From Trachythela sp. YZ-2020 (taxonomy: Eukaryota > Cnidaria > Anthozoa > Malacalcyonacea > Clavulariidae), in assembly GCA_016169945.1 (NCBI GenBank), contig JADLSH010000363.1:2046001-2110000 (forward strand): a stretch of DNA of 64,000 nt, read 5' to 3'. The position numbers and the translations under genes were made by a program. Positions 38,501 to 48,696 of this stretch are shown here, piece by piece. The notes under the pieces are model-generated. The model had not been told where the DNA came from, searched no databases, and worked only from the letters and a program-made list of their open reading frames with translations. The number at the start of each line of letters is the position of its first letter. Position 1 is the stretch's first letter.

Positions 38501-41449
38501 ACCCCGATATCGACCTTGACTTTATTTCTTAACGCGTATAGGAAGTTTCCAGCACTCAAACATCTCAGCATCTGTAAGCGATTAATAAAGTGAATTGAAA
38601 ATGAATGAAATAGCAGGGTTCCTGTCACGTCTGTTTTTCTATTTTCCTAAACTTTCATGTTATACGCATGTATACTGGTGCATGTATTAAACTTGCATTT
38701 AACCTTGACTGAAATAGATCTTTTCACGGTTTTTCCAAATTTATATTTAGGCAATCCAACACCACGGCAGAAAAGAGCACTCCAATATTAATACAACTGC
38801 ATAGATTGGTGATAAAATATCATAAAATAAGGATAATATGCATGGCCTAGTGAAGTTTTCTCATTTTATATACTTTTATATTGCCGAACCGTATAATGGC
38901 TTCCGCAATATATAATATACAAACTTCACAAGGCTATATTATCCTTATTTCATCATGATTTACCACCAAATTTTGCAGTTGTATTCATTTTGATGTCCTC
39001 TTTTCAGCTGTAATGTTGGATTTTCATTTCTTTGCCTAAATAACAATTTGAAAAGGTCTATTATTCACCACCAGGCACCTGGTCTTGTTTTGATGTTCTA
39101 AACATTTGGTTTAAAATTCGACTTTATTTGAGCACTTGCTTTTGACTGCCATGTTGGTGTACAGAACATGTGCTATGGTCCGCCGCGAGAATTGAACCCA
39201 CGACTCTGTTTTAAGTGAAATGTGCCTGCTTTAAATCGCGCCACCGAAGGCCTCTTTCCAACATATTTCAAATATTTCGAAAACCCCAAATTCCCATATC
39301 CCACTGAAAGGGATTTTCTTGCCATATGTTAAACACATCTTAATTTCATTTCAGCTTTCCAAATGGTCCTCCATGGGTGTGCTGGGCACATCAAGGTCGG
39401 GCAAATCAAGGTCACTTCCGCGCATGCGCACACCAAGGTCCAGGCGAACCAACGAACTCGCAAGTTTCGATGAACTTGTCTACCTCGGGTCACACAAGGT
39501 GAAAAAATCCTTTCTGGTTGTGAACGATAATATTAGCTCAGTTTTAAACCACAGGGACTCGAAAGAGTACACTGTGGCTAAAATTGAACTTTATCGAGAT
39601 GCTATTCACCTTAAGAACAGCGAGCAAGACCGTATACTTGATATACATCAACTAGAATGGATCCTCTCAATGGGGCTCTTCGACGAGGATCGGCGTTACT
39701 TCGGCTACATTTCGTCCAAAGCGTTTCAGGGCAGCAAGACGAGAACATCGTGTCACGTGTTTCGGTGTAACCGCGTCGGATTGGCTAGTCAGATCTTGGA
39801 AACGATCAGGCAGGCATGTCAGGCGACCTACCTAGCCCGCACGTCTGATTATCCACCCGACTTTCGCTCCAGGACTAACTCGAGCGCCTCGACCAGCTCG
39901 GAGGAGTCGATGAGTTCCAACTCAGAAACCATGAGTCTCGGTTCCACGGTAAGTCAACGTACGACTATCATTGTGGTAGCTTCCACATGCACATATCTGG
40001 ACAAGACATTTAGCTGAAGACACTAGAGTGTCGAAAAGTGTCGAAACGTTGGGTCGTGAATGCAATTCGTGAATGCAATAGACAATTTGCATTATAGACT
40101 AATTTTTGATACAGGCAAAAAAAAGTATATTGCCGGAAAGAACATACTAAAATTTGTAAAATTGCAAAGTTTTGTTGCGATTTTGTATACTTTTGTATTA
40201 CGTGCGGAAATTCCTACCACATTTGGGCCGAAATGTGGTAGGAATTTCCGCACGTAGCGAATGAAAACATGAATGATATTAAACTTTGGTGCCGTGAACG
40301 AACAAAATTTAAATCTATTCCCCTGTTATTGAAAAACATAGATTGCTTCAATATCATCTTTTTCTCTGGCTAAAGTAAATAGACAAATTTGGCTAACGCT
40401 CATTATTTATACCAATTCACAACTTTGGATAACTCACATGCCTAGTTACTATTGTTCTAGTTTGCGAAAACATAGAATAGAAGAAAGGTAATTAAGCATT
40501 AGAATGATCTACACGAGTTAATAGCTCTTATACATAATTCTAATGCTTAGTTACCTTTGTTCTGCTCTATGTTTTTGAGAACTAGAGCAATAGTAACAAA
40601 GCATGCGAGTTATCCAAAGTTGTGAATTGGGTACAAACAACCGTTAGGCAAATTTGTCTTTTATGAATTTCCAAATTGTTGTCTAACAATAGACCATTTA
40701 TATTATTTTAGAGTTCAAGCCCGACGGATGTGGACTGGAGTCAAGCACGCCCACCGCGCATGCGTAAAAGACCAGGTCGCTTTCTCCCGAAACGACTGAG
40801 CAGAAACCGCATGACCACCATTCAGTCTTTCACGGAAGAAGACCACGATACGGGAATTGACACCCTCGGCGAAGAGACTCCAGAGACATGTGCACCGGAC
40901 GAAATACCCGAAACGAAATGTATACCGGAAAAAGTTGCCCACCCACCGGAGAAAGTTCTCCAACAACCGGAGAAAGTCCCTCAACCACCGGAAGAAAAGC
41001 CCCTCTCCAATAAAAGTACACCGGAAGAAAAACCCAAGCCAGTAATCGGCAAAGAAAGTTCGGAAAAACGATTTACTGTGTCATATCTTATCTCTACGAT
41101 AGTTAGTCCACCTCTGAAGTCAAAACACGTCAAAGAGTGCCTCAAACAGTATCAGAAAAGCGTAGACAAGGCAATGAAAAAGTCCACGGACAACGGCCAA
41201 CATTACAAGAAAGCACAACTAGTGCTCAGTCCTAAAGGCGTGATGATAATGGACGACCAGACCCAGACCCCTCAAGCATTTTATGAACGCGCGACCATAT
41301 CCGGTGTTCAAAATCATCCCGACGGCAAGTGCGCCTTCGCTTTCACCACAGTGGTCAGTGGTAACACAAAACACAAGTGTCATCTATTCCTGCAAGACAA
41401 GGACCCTATCGGTGCGATTATTAAGGAAATACAAGCATACATTTCATGA
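31150..41449 (+). CDS. Three-exon scaffold protein with a tyrosine-rich N-terminus and three PTB-like domains
   Basis: Exons 31150-32580, 39355-39948 and 40712-41449 join in phase 0 to give 920 aa. Residues 1-345 are acidic and disordered with eleven tyrosines in SH2-ligand-like settings, five of them YxN (Y32, Y148, Y182, Y191, Y204). A proline-rich piece KPPELPPQR follows at 314-322. PTB-like domain 1 is about 355-470, domain 2 about 514-637 (FDELVYLGS, HQLEWI, FGYIS, CHVFRC, IRQAC) and domain 3 about 795-920 (RFTVSYL, LVLSPKGVMIMD, CHLFLQ). A PEKV-repeat linker (about 746-775) separates domains 2 and 3. PTB domains bind NPxY-type peptides or lipids, so an adaptor at receptor tails is likely. 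I know no named family with this layout, and membrane segments are absent. Confidence 0.85.
32669..32800. repeat. 45-bp tandem repeat, three copies
   Basis: Three nearly identical units beginning GTCTGAAACGGATTTGGG and ending CTTGATATTCGT lie about 90 bp past the exon 1 donor. The last unit has a small insertion (ATATGAAATTCGT). Confidence 0.85.
35037..35290. repeat. Pentanucleotide satellite (GGTAY/GGTAC)n, about 250 bp
   Basis: About 50 units alternate GGTAC, GGTAT, GGTGT and GGTAG. Both strands stay open in some frames, giving artefactual Tyr/Pro- or Gly/Tyr-rich reading frames. The array abuts the 3' tail of a SINE lying to its right on the minus strand. Confidence 0.9.
35297..35425 (-). 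repeat. tRNA-derived SINE
   Basis: On the minus strand, the tRNA-like head carries a box A-like TGGCACAGTTGTTAG (35400-35414) and a box B-like GGTTCGATTCC (35355-35365). These are followed by a tail with AGAGTGCTTCCAGTTTGATTC and TACCAAAC. A second clear copy is at 46436-46565. The head no longer folds as an intact tRNA gene, as far as I can judge. Confidence 0.75.
38790..38990. repeat. Inverted-repeat element, arms ~65 bp
   Basis: AATACAACTGCA, TTGGTGATAAA, ATAAGGATAATAT and GTGAAGTTT blocks are mirrored in order at the right end (AAACTTCAC to TGCAGTTGTATT). The centre is about 60 bp, and the element lies in PTB-gene intron 1. Confidence 0.75.
39180..39255 (-). repeat. tRNA-like sequence, probable SINE head
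   Basis: On the minus strand GGTGGCGCGATTTAAAGCAGG resembles box A with flanks, and GGGTTCAATTCTC resembles box B. The spacing is tRNA-like, but a full cloverleaf with a paired acceptor stem is not evident. Confidence 0.45.
39355..39948 (+). CDS. PTB scaffold exon 2: canonical PTB/PID domain 2
   Basis: This 198-codon, phase 0-0 exon is the clearest of the three PTB units. FDELVYLGSHKVKK opens strand 1, followed by IELYRDAIHL, HQLEWILSMGLFDEDRRYFGYIS, TSCHVFRCNRVGLASQI and the helix LETIRQACQATY. A Ser-rich tail follows (SSASTSSEESMSSNSE). Because the exon is symmetric, skipping it would leave PTB 1 and 3 in frame. Confidence 0.9.
40015..40310 (+). repeat. Penelope-type 3' fragment, degenerate hammerhead-like motif
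   Basis: CTGAAGACACTAGAGTGTCG, then GAAACGTTGGGTCGTGAATGC and a tail with GAATGATATTAAAC and GCCGTGAACGAACAAA match 15946-16075. A short AT-rich hairpin (GGAAATTCCTACCACATTT and its complement, 40205-40252) has been inserted or formed between. It lies in PTB-gene intron 2. Confidence 0.55.
40381..40665. repeat. Inverted-repeat element in PTB-gene intron 2
   Basis: Arms of about 120 bp (CAATTCACAACTTTGGATAA, TAGTTACTATTGTTCTAG, CATAGAATAGAAGAAAGG) are mirrored at the right (CTAGAGCAATAGTAAC, GTTATCCAAAGTTGTGAATTG). It occupies a third of the 763-bp intron and ends about 45 bp before exon 3. Confidence 0.75.
40712..41449 (+). CDS. PTB scaffold exon 3: PEKV-repeat linker and PTB-like domain 3
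   Basis: Encodes 245 residues and the TGA stop at 41447-41449. It starts with a basic patch (RPPRMRKRPGRFLPKRLSR). A linker with repeated PEKV/PEEK units follows, then a C-terminal PTB-like fold (KRFTVSYLIS, KKAQLVLSPKGVMIM, YERATISGVQNHPDGKCAFAF, HKCHLFLQDKDPIGAIIKEIQAYIS). The protein ends directly after the last helix. Confidence 0.85.
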   Translation, partial: SSSPTDVDWSQARPPRMRKRPGRFLPKRLSRNRMTTIQSFTEEDHDTGIDTLGEETPETCAPDEIPETKCIPEKVAHPPEKVLQQPEKVPQPPEEKPLSNKSTPEEKPKPVIGKESSEKRFTVSYLISTIVSPPLKSKHVKECLKQYQKSVDKAMKKSTDNGQHYKKAQLVLSPKGVMIMDDQTQTPQAFYERATISGVQNHPDGKCAFAFTTVVSGNTKHKCHLFLQDKDPIGAIIKEIQAYIS

Positions 41450-42764
41450 AAACACTTGAAATCAATATCAATCGGGTTAACTGTGAAATTTTCTTAGCAA
41501 AAGACCAAGACTATTGGTTAGTATTTTAAAATTAACGTACCTTACTTGTATTTAAATTCGCGCGGGAATCATGCTGCGCAGTCTTTAATTACGCGCACCG
41601 TAAATGCGATGTTTTTGCGCAGTTTGAAATTTCGTGCATCTTGAAAGGGAGCAAAACTACAAAATCACACTTGAATAATGCTTTTTCTTGTTAAAATGAC
41701 ACTGGACGCTTAACATCTTCAAGAACGTGCTTGCAAAATTTTCAAGCCACCTGAACTAGAAAAAATCCCAAGTGAAGACCTGTTGTTTCTTTATAGATCA
41801 TTTGCATATTACATATTATAACGTATATAACGTCATAAAGAATGTTTCCAATTTGCTTTTCTGACTCTCAGTATTTTGTGTCACGGTGGCAAACGTTTTC
41901 GCGCGAATTATTTTTCACGCCATCTTAATTTCGCACACCTATGGTCTGCGCGAATTCTAATACCGCGCGAATTTAAATACAAGTAATAAAATCGAAATAC
42001 AATTTCGCTTGACATACGCTACGCGATCTGGGTCAAAGTAATTTAATAATTTATCTTAGCATATTAATTTAATCTAATAGTGAGAACGGAAAATTTTTCC
42101 AGTAGTTTTAAATTAACTTTTCTTTCATAGTATTATATATTACTAATATATTTCTTATTATATTACGACAAAGTGAAAATCAATTTGGGTGTATAAAAAT
42201 TTAGTGTATTTGATTTTTCACGCATATTTTGGGAAATTGCTAAAAATACCCAAAAATATAAATTGTATATAACGTATTTTGAAATTACTTTTCACATGTA
42301 ATATATCGACATAAGTAAAACTAGATTTTCTCGAAATTTATTTAAAAACAAAAATTGTAAAAAGATCTTGTAATTTGGAAAATATACATTATTTGAATTC
42401 CGTATATTATTATCTATATGTTGTCTGAACTGAATGCTAGGTTTACACATAGTTGGTTTATATCAAGGCTTGGCCAGGGAGGAGTGGGGTACCAGCAATC
42501 GTCAAGAAAATACTTGAGACAAACCCCCTTTTCCCCATTTCAATGTTGTATTCAGCTATAAGATTGTTCAATTTTAATATATATTAGCTTTCAACTGCCA
42601 ATGAGCCAGTCTCGGTTCTAGTTTCACGTTATGTTTAATTTAGAAATAACTTCGCAATTCAACACTGAAATAGGGGGATGGGGGGTGGCGATGATTGAGG
42701 ATACCATTACTCTCAATTATATATACCAATATACCTAAAAATTCCAGCTCCCATGTTTTAACCT

Positions 42765-43010
42765 ACACACGTAAAAACGGACAAGTTGTAACAAACCTGT
42801 GGAAGAATTGTACCAATGGCAATGCTGTTTCGACAAATTGTTCAATCAGGATGCCGTTCGTATTGCTTATTCCCAACTTGTTGACAAGTTGTCAACGGCT
42901 TGATGACAACTTGTTGCAAGGTTGATGACTCAACAGACTTGTCACACGTTGTTCCAACAAGTTGTGAGTGACAACCTTGTAGCAACTTGACAAAATGACA
43001 GCATTGTGCA
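42765..43010. repeat. AACAAGTTGT-rich element, copy 1
   Basis: CACACGTAAAAAC is followed by many short direct and inverted copies of CAACTTGTTG-like words and GTTGAGTGACAACCTTG. The same sequence in the other orientation lies at about 54377-54605 in a NUP133 intron. It is non-coding and the superfamily is unknown. Confidence 0.65.
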
Positions 43011-43069
43011 GTGAAAGTGCGCAGTGATAAACAGTAAAACTGGGCCAGTGATAACATTTCGTCAAGAGT

Positions 43070-43192
43070 TAACAAGGTCTATCTGCATTTTGCATGGTAT
43101 TGAGAATTTAGTTTTACTACATTTAGTTTGTCTAACAGTAAAACTAAATTCTCAATACCATGCAAAATGCTGATAGACCTTGTTAATTTAAC
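43070..43192. repeat. Hairpin element, arms ~55 bp
   Basis: TTAACAAGGTCTATC, GCATTTTGCATGGTATTGAG and AATTTAGTTTTACT are exactly mirrored after a loop of about 20 bp. It lies next to the AACAAGTTGT element. Confidence 0.85.
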
Positions 43193-44163
43193 TATTAGTT
43201 GACGATTTGTTGTGATTTGAATCAATTAAATTCAAGTTTAATTAGTTTAGAATTAAAATTCTTAATTAATACGCACTAAATGTCCTATTGAGCCTGATTC
43301 GTTTAAAATATTTTTGTCATGGATTGCTTTTGTCATGGATTTTTATTCAGTAGTGCAGTGATAAAATTCTCATAAAATTAGCCAGGTATGACCAAAAGTA
43401 AAATGGCCTTGACACCAATATACCTGAAACCTCTGGCCTGGCCTGGCCTGACAGTTACTTCAATCTCCCTGAAGAGGAAATTGCTTTCTTTATTTTCGCA
43501 CGAATTGCTACCCAATTCACAACTTTGAACAACTCGCTTGTGAAAATGAAACGAGTCATATATAGGATTGAAAAAATATATGTCTTTAATTTGTTTTCAA
43601 TCAGTAAACAAATACTTTACAAGCAACGCCTAACCGCGAGCTATACGTCAAAGGATATGAATGTGGTTTAGTGGTTAGAGAAACATCTCAATTTACGTAA
43701 TAGATATGAGTCATCATTCATCCGATGTTCCGCACACAAACACTATATAAGTATCTTTACGCATGAATGCGCAACATGCAGTAGAGAGAGTTGGAGCAGA
43801 GAGTAAGACGTGTGAGAAGTACTGAGAAGGTCCATAGCTGACAAGACGATGCTGCTATAACGCGCTGATATATAAAGAAGACAACATGGAACTTCGAAGG
43901 AACGGACAGCAGATGAACGAACTTGATATCTTATATAAATGAACTTGAACTATTGAACTATTGCATCACTCAGACAGCGGATAAGTATAGTATAAAAACT
44001 TAACCTAATGCTTTTCTTAATAAAATATATATAAAATTAAAATGATTGGATTTACTTTCTTTTGTTGCGAGTATAAAGCGAACCAAAAGCGGCGAAATCA
44101 TTTTCATTCGGGACTCTCGTAACACTACCTATATAGAAAATATTATATAAATCTTTTCTATTA

Positions 44164-47100
44164 TCACTCTTCGTTGCACAACGCATTCAAGATAACATTA
44201 GTCAGGGCATTTTCCACTGCCCCAGCACACACACCATCCGGAAACAGCTTAGCGTAATGTGTTGCATCATGGATAGCACTTAGGCGCGGGTTGGATATCT
44301 GAAAGGCGTCCACAACCTGAATACCCGTACTTTTCATCGCTTGATCCAGAAATGCATTCAAATAGCCAATCGTCGAAGGTGCAGGTGTCATTGTCCAATC
44401 AAAAACGTCCTTATCTTCGCGCCATTTTAAACTGACTGAATTCACCCATAAAAATCTCTTTCGTTTCCCTAGCTTAGAATTAGGAATTTGTGTAATTTCA
44501 GGCTTAGAATCAGAAAATCCTTTTGTACGATTCATAAGCTTAACTCCTTGTAAAAAAGCAACTAGTTTTTCCGACATAAACTTCTTAAACGTCATCTCGC
44601 GCAAAAGCCAGTGGCCAAAATTCATAAAGTAAAGGTCGCCGTCTAGGGTGGAATTTGGAAAAGCGTAAGTAAAGTGCGAGCGTCTAGTTTTGTGATGAAC
44701 GTAAATCTCGTTCGGTCGTCGGACGGACTCCGGAAAGGTCGCCGGCCACCGAGTGCCACGTGCATCGAACACCCATTCGATCTTGGGCACGTGATCAAAA
44801 GCTGTTTTCACGTGGTTTTTGCCACAGTTCGAGCATGCGCCGTAAAGTCGTGTCGCCCAATGATAAGCCCTGAAGCGAGAATGTGAATCGCCGGTGAAAA
44901 CAATTTTTTCCCAACCGTTTTTTGCCAAACATGTTTTCATCTCGTTGTTTGCGTAATAGTGAAGTTGGCAAGTATATGGTAGCCAAAAATAACCATGATG
45001 TTCATCAAAGTCATATTTAGTAACAAGCTGCCACCCACCACACCTAAGAGAAAAAATATTTTGCAGTTGATCGTTTTTTCCAACGTGTCTCTCAATGCCA
45101 TGTTACACGGGGCGATTTTTGCTGCAACTTGCAACGCAATTTCTGCACAGAGCCATGTTAAATGTTCACAATTTCTCTGCGAAAATACTTTTTACTTACC
45201 ATCGTTCTGTTTCCGAAATTGCGTTTCACGGTGCAGCAAAGTTCGGTTTCCTCCTGTATTAATTCTGGTCCAATAGGGGATTATTGAAGCATGGTCTTAG
45301 CCAGCCTACCGTTCACCTGTCTTATGGACGGCCATCTTAGAATTTGGACGGCCACTTGGAAAAGACGGCTTTGGGACGGCCGATTATCGTATTGACGCCT
45401 TTCGGACGACTTCTAAATATAAATAGCCATCATGTACTTGATGGCTAGTGCAGCTAGCGATCATACACAACAGATCTTTATATTACAATCTTATATCTTG
45501 TCATTGTCGAAAAACTTTAATAATTTGTTATCTCCGTTAATCATGGACAGTCAAATTGGAGGCAATTCCAATAAGATTGTATTTGGCTAAACACTGGAAT
45601 GTGAATCACTCAAGTCCGTAAATGAATTTTATCCGTGTTATCGCTCTTGATAAGCCATCAAAATACTATAATAATATGCAAAATTGCCAGAGAGTATGCC
45701 TTAACACGACGCAAAGAGATTCACCGCCGCGTACGTGTTAAGTTGGAAGCCAAGTCCCAAATTTGGACGCCCAAATTCCAGATCCTGGCTAAGACCCTGT
45801 ATTGAACTAACTTCAGTGGCGTACCTACTATGGGTTCGGACCGGGCGAACCCGGGGGCCCCCAACCCCAATGGCCCGAAGGGGGACCCCCAGGTAGCCAG
45901 GCTCAGACTGTAGAGCAAAAACAAATTGACAGGGAAGACTCTGAGAAACGAAAAATGGTACAACCGTACTTTTTCCAAACAAATTGTAAATTTTGATATG
46001 TTAAAATGTCGTTTTCTGACCATCAGAATACTGTAAAATCTTGCCCCAAATTCCAGGAAATGGCATTTCAGAGACTCTAGATTTAAAAATTTTCCTGGGG
46101 AAGCATGCCCCCGGATCCCCCTAGAATGCTCGCGCTTTCAGGGTGAGCTTGTGCCTTTGGCACTCCTACTAGGGGGGCCTTCAAAAATTTTGAACCGGGG
46201 CCACCCTGATATAACGTTACGCCACTGACTAACTTTATTTGTACAGGATAGCTCCATCAGTTCTAAACGTTTCTCCCTGGAGGTCCAGTAAAGGCCATCC
46301 ATTATTACCTCCACCACGGGCCGGCTGGATATCGCTATCTACCGGATAGTGATTTTTTCAAGCTTTCTAAAAACTGTTTGTTGATTGGTAAAACCCAGAG
46401 TAAACTTTAGTATTTATAAATTCAAGGTTTTTTATATCTATTGTTGGTTCCATCAAACTGCAAGCACTCTTCTCACCTGCGGCTGGGGCGATATTATAAT
46501 CAGGCAACATTATATTGCGGGCATTGAACCTCAGTCACACAGGTGGAAGGCACGTGACCTCCCATGACGTAATGTTTAAGCGATCAATAGAGAATCATAT
46601 TTCTTACCTTTCTATACCCCTCAAGGCTCCACACTTCACCCATCTACCCTGTGCTGTACCACTCTCGGACTGTGAACAATAACGTGTAATATTTTCCGGG
46701 GGAGGCCGGCCTTGAACGAGGAGAAAAAACGGCGATCCTGTTACATTAACCATCCTAGCCTTGACATGACGAGTATAGTCAAACTGTTCCCCGTTAACAT
46801 AAGTTAGGTATATATCAACTTTATATAAACCTCCAAAACTTGGAATGAATTCCGCTTTGTATACATCATTGCCAATATGTTGTATCTTTAATGCACAAAT
46901 TTCCAGTTCGTTTATTGCTCTGCCCCAGAATGTAGTCCTACCAGCTTTCAAATCTCTCGTGGAATTTGGTAAAATATGAAAAACTACAAGCTGCCAGGCC
47001 ATTGAAGGATTAACTGTTTCCACAATACTGTATAAACGTTTAAAGTCGCTCTTGTTTAATGCTATGGCACTGGCAGGATCCAATGTATCTAATAAATCAT

Positions 47101-47257
47101 TTCCTCCAGCAGAAAAGTTCATGCACCACGTTATGCACTCGAATTTCCATATCATCATTAGCAGGAAAACAAGAAAAGCAAATAGAGTTAAAATAAATTG
47201 TGGAGATCTACTCCAATGCCTTTTTGAAAGCCTAAAGTTCGGACATAATTTAAACAT
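44164..47257 (-). CDS. NXPE-family / PC-esterase-like type II membrane protein
   Basis: Exon 1 (47257-46608) and exon 2 (45043-44164) join through a split AG|G codon to give 509 aa. Residues about 20-40 (FILTLFAFLVFLLMMIW) form one hydrophobic signal anchor, so the rest should be lumenal or extracellular. Residues about 65-185 resemble the neurexophilin/filamin-like domain (GGLYKVDIYLTYVNGE). The C-terminal half is SGNH/PC-esterase-like with block I VFTGDSHSR (GDS 268-270), NFGHWLLRE, and the D-x-x-H pair HDATHY (Asp476, His479). Together these give a plausible Ser-Asp-His set. Family members are Golgi or secreted with poorly known substrates, and related plant TBL proteins are O-acetyltransferases. 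The first ATG of the open frame was chosen because it directly precedes the anchor. Confidence 0.85.
45090..45240. repeat. CCATGTTACACG-family MITE copy in the NXPE-like intron
   Basis: CCATGTTACACGGGGC, TTTTTGCTGCAACTTGCAACG, CAGAGCCATGTTA and GAAATTGCGTTTC blocks match the other family copies in this window. The segment begins about 45 bases from the exon 2 acceptor. Confidence 0.6.
45293..45796. mobile_element. DNA element with GGTCTTAGCCAG termini, copy 1
   Basis: The ends GGTCTTAGCCAGCC and CTGGCTAAGACC are inverted repeats, and the interior has repeated GGACGGCC words. A second copy is at 57264-57750 and a fragment is inside 13977-14590. No clear target-site duplication was found. It is non-coding. 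Confidence 0.7.
45814..46227. mobile_element. hAT-like MITE, 414 bp
   Basis: The termini CAGTGGCGTA and TACGCCACTG are flanked by a perfect 8-bp duplication, ACTAACTT, at 45806-45813 and 46228-46235. The interior is G/C-homopolymer-rich with a GACCATCAGA...GGCATTTCAGAGACTCTAGA block shared with 30090-30332. Confidence 0.85.
46436..46565 (-). repeat. tRNA-derived SINE, second copy
   Basis: On the minus strand a box B-like GAGGTTCAATGCCC and the tail AGAGTGCTTGCAGTTTGATGG match the SINE at 35297-35425. It ends 40 bases downstream of NXPE-like exon 1 on that strand. Confidence 0.65.
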
Positions 47258-48696
47258 TTCTCTTGTTGCAGCAATAACATATCCGATAAGGCCAAGCTCT
47301 ACTCTTTAACTAGTTTTTGACCTGAGATGATGCAGCGTTGATTTATGGGCTTCATAAGTAAAGTAACAACACAAATACAAGTGTTAAGAGTTTTGTTCGA
47401 GACGTCTTTGTTGTGGCTAAATGAAGAAAAATATGGAATCTAAAGAAGACAGTCATTAAAACGTTCGGCTCGTTCCGACCACTAACTTTAACGGTACTAA
47501 AAAAATAAGTCTATATACTAAAGTCAATCACGATACACAGAGAAGATTACTTAAACGTTTCGTAGTCCTATTAAACGGTCGTGAACGCATTAAGGTGGCC
47601 GATGTAATAGAATTCCGATATACCTCGGCAATCATTCAAGATTGATTTGCATAGAGCACACAAACGACAAGATAGATCCAGACTATCTCATCGTCGAACA
47701 TGACTTAGTCACGACAGTTTAATGGGACCAAATGGAATCCAGGCTTAAGAATAGACCCAATTGCAGTTGAGCTTAAAACGAGTTCATGCATTCCATCTGG
47801 AGGACAACTTTGAAACGAACCACTATACTGCTATACTCAGTAAAGGGAATAACGAACTCCACTTCCTTTCATTACAATCAAATTCTTGCTTTGGATCAGA
47901 AGATTCAAATTATGCCATAAAACTACATGCATATTATTCATGCAACCATCTCAAGAACGTGAGAATGCATCCAACCGTGACCTATAAAAGCTTCTTTCAT
48001 ATATATACTTTTATACGTGTATATATAGTACAATGTATGTAAATATTTTAATCTTGCACGTGCTAAATCTGTTGCTAATATCCAAAATTTATATACATAT
48101 ACGTATACATTACAGGAGAATTCGTTCACATCACCACAGGTGCGTGAACTCCATTAAATACTTTAGACAAAAAGGGAAAGTTACTAACCTTTAACAATTT
48201 TATCTGCAAGAACATTTACCGTTCAAAGATTACAATTTAAATTTTGCGATCAAGACATGTCTTTGTTGTTGCCTAAGACTAAGTCAACAGCAGGTCACTA
48301 GAGGATCCCAACAAAAACCGCGACTGGTGGCTTCGCTTGCAGTCGCTTGAAAACAAACGAGGACAAGTACACGCGCGTTGTTTGGTAAACAAAACTTGAA
48401 AAGATTTCAAATATGGTATTATATAAGTGAAAATATATGATTATTTATTGTGCGTTTTTACTTTTTTATCATATACAGCCTTTTTCCCATCAAAATGCAT
48501 GAAGTCGATAATTCAGCCGATTAATCGGGCAATAGTCGGCTAAGTGGATTAATCGGCCATTTTATAGAAAACAATAATCGACCGATTGTCGAGGATTATT
48601 GCACGACAATCAGCAGTAAGAAGGTTGACGTTTACTTTGAGACACTGGAAATTTTTCCAAATTCTTACTATAGAAATAGTATCCTAGTTGGAAATA

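Larger units (their letters stand above)
32581..39354. other. PTB-gene intron 1, 6.8 kb
   Basis: Exons 1 and 2 join in phase without an intervening exon, and I see no further conserved coding block here. The intron contains a 45-bp tandem repeat (32669-32800), AT-rich DNA, a pentanucleotide satellite with an attached SINE (35037-35425), an inverted-repeat element (38790-38990) and a tRNA-like segment (39180-39255). Confidence 0.6.
41450..44163. other. Intergenic region between the PTB gene and the NXPE-like gene
   Basis: The two genes converge here and no additional gene is seen. A possible polyadenylation signal AATAAA for the PTB gene is at 41985-41990. Repeats are an AACAAGTTGT-rich element (42765-43010) and a 55-bp-arm hairpin (43070-43192). 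Confidence 0.6.

Noticed and set aside
43665..43745. TGGTTTAGTGGTTAGAG as a tRNA gene
   Set aside because: A box A-like word is present, but no convincing box B or acceptor stem follows.
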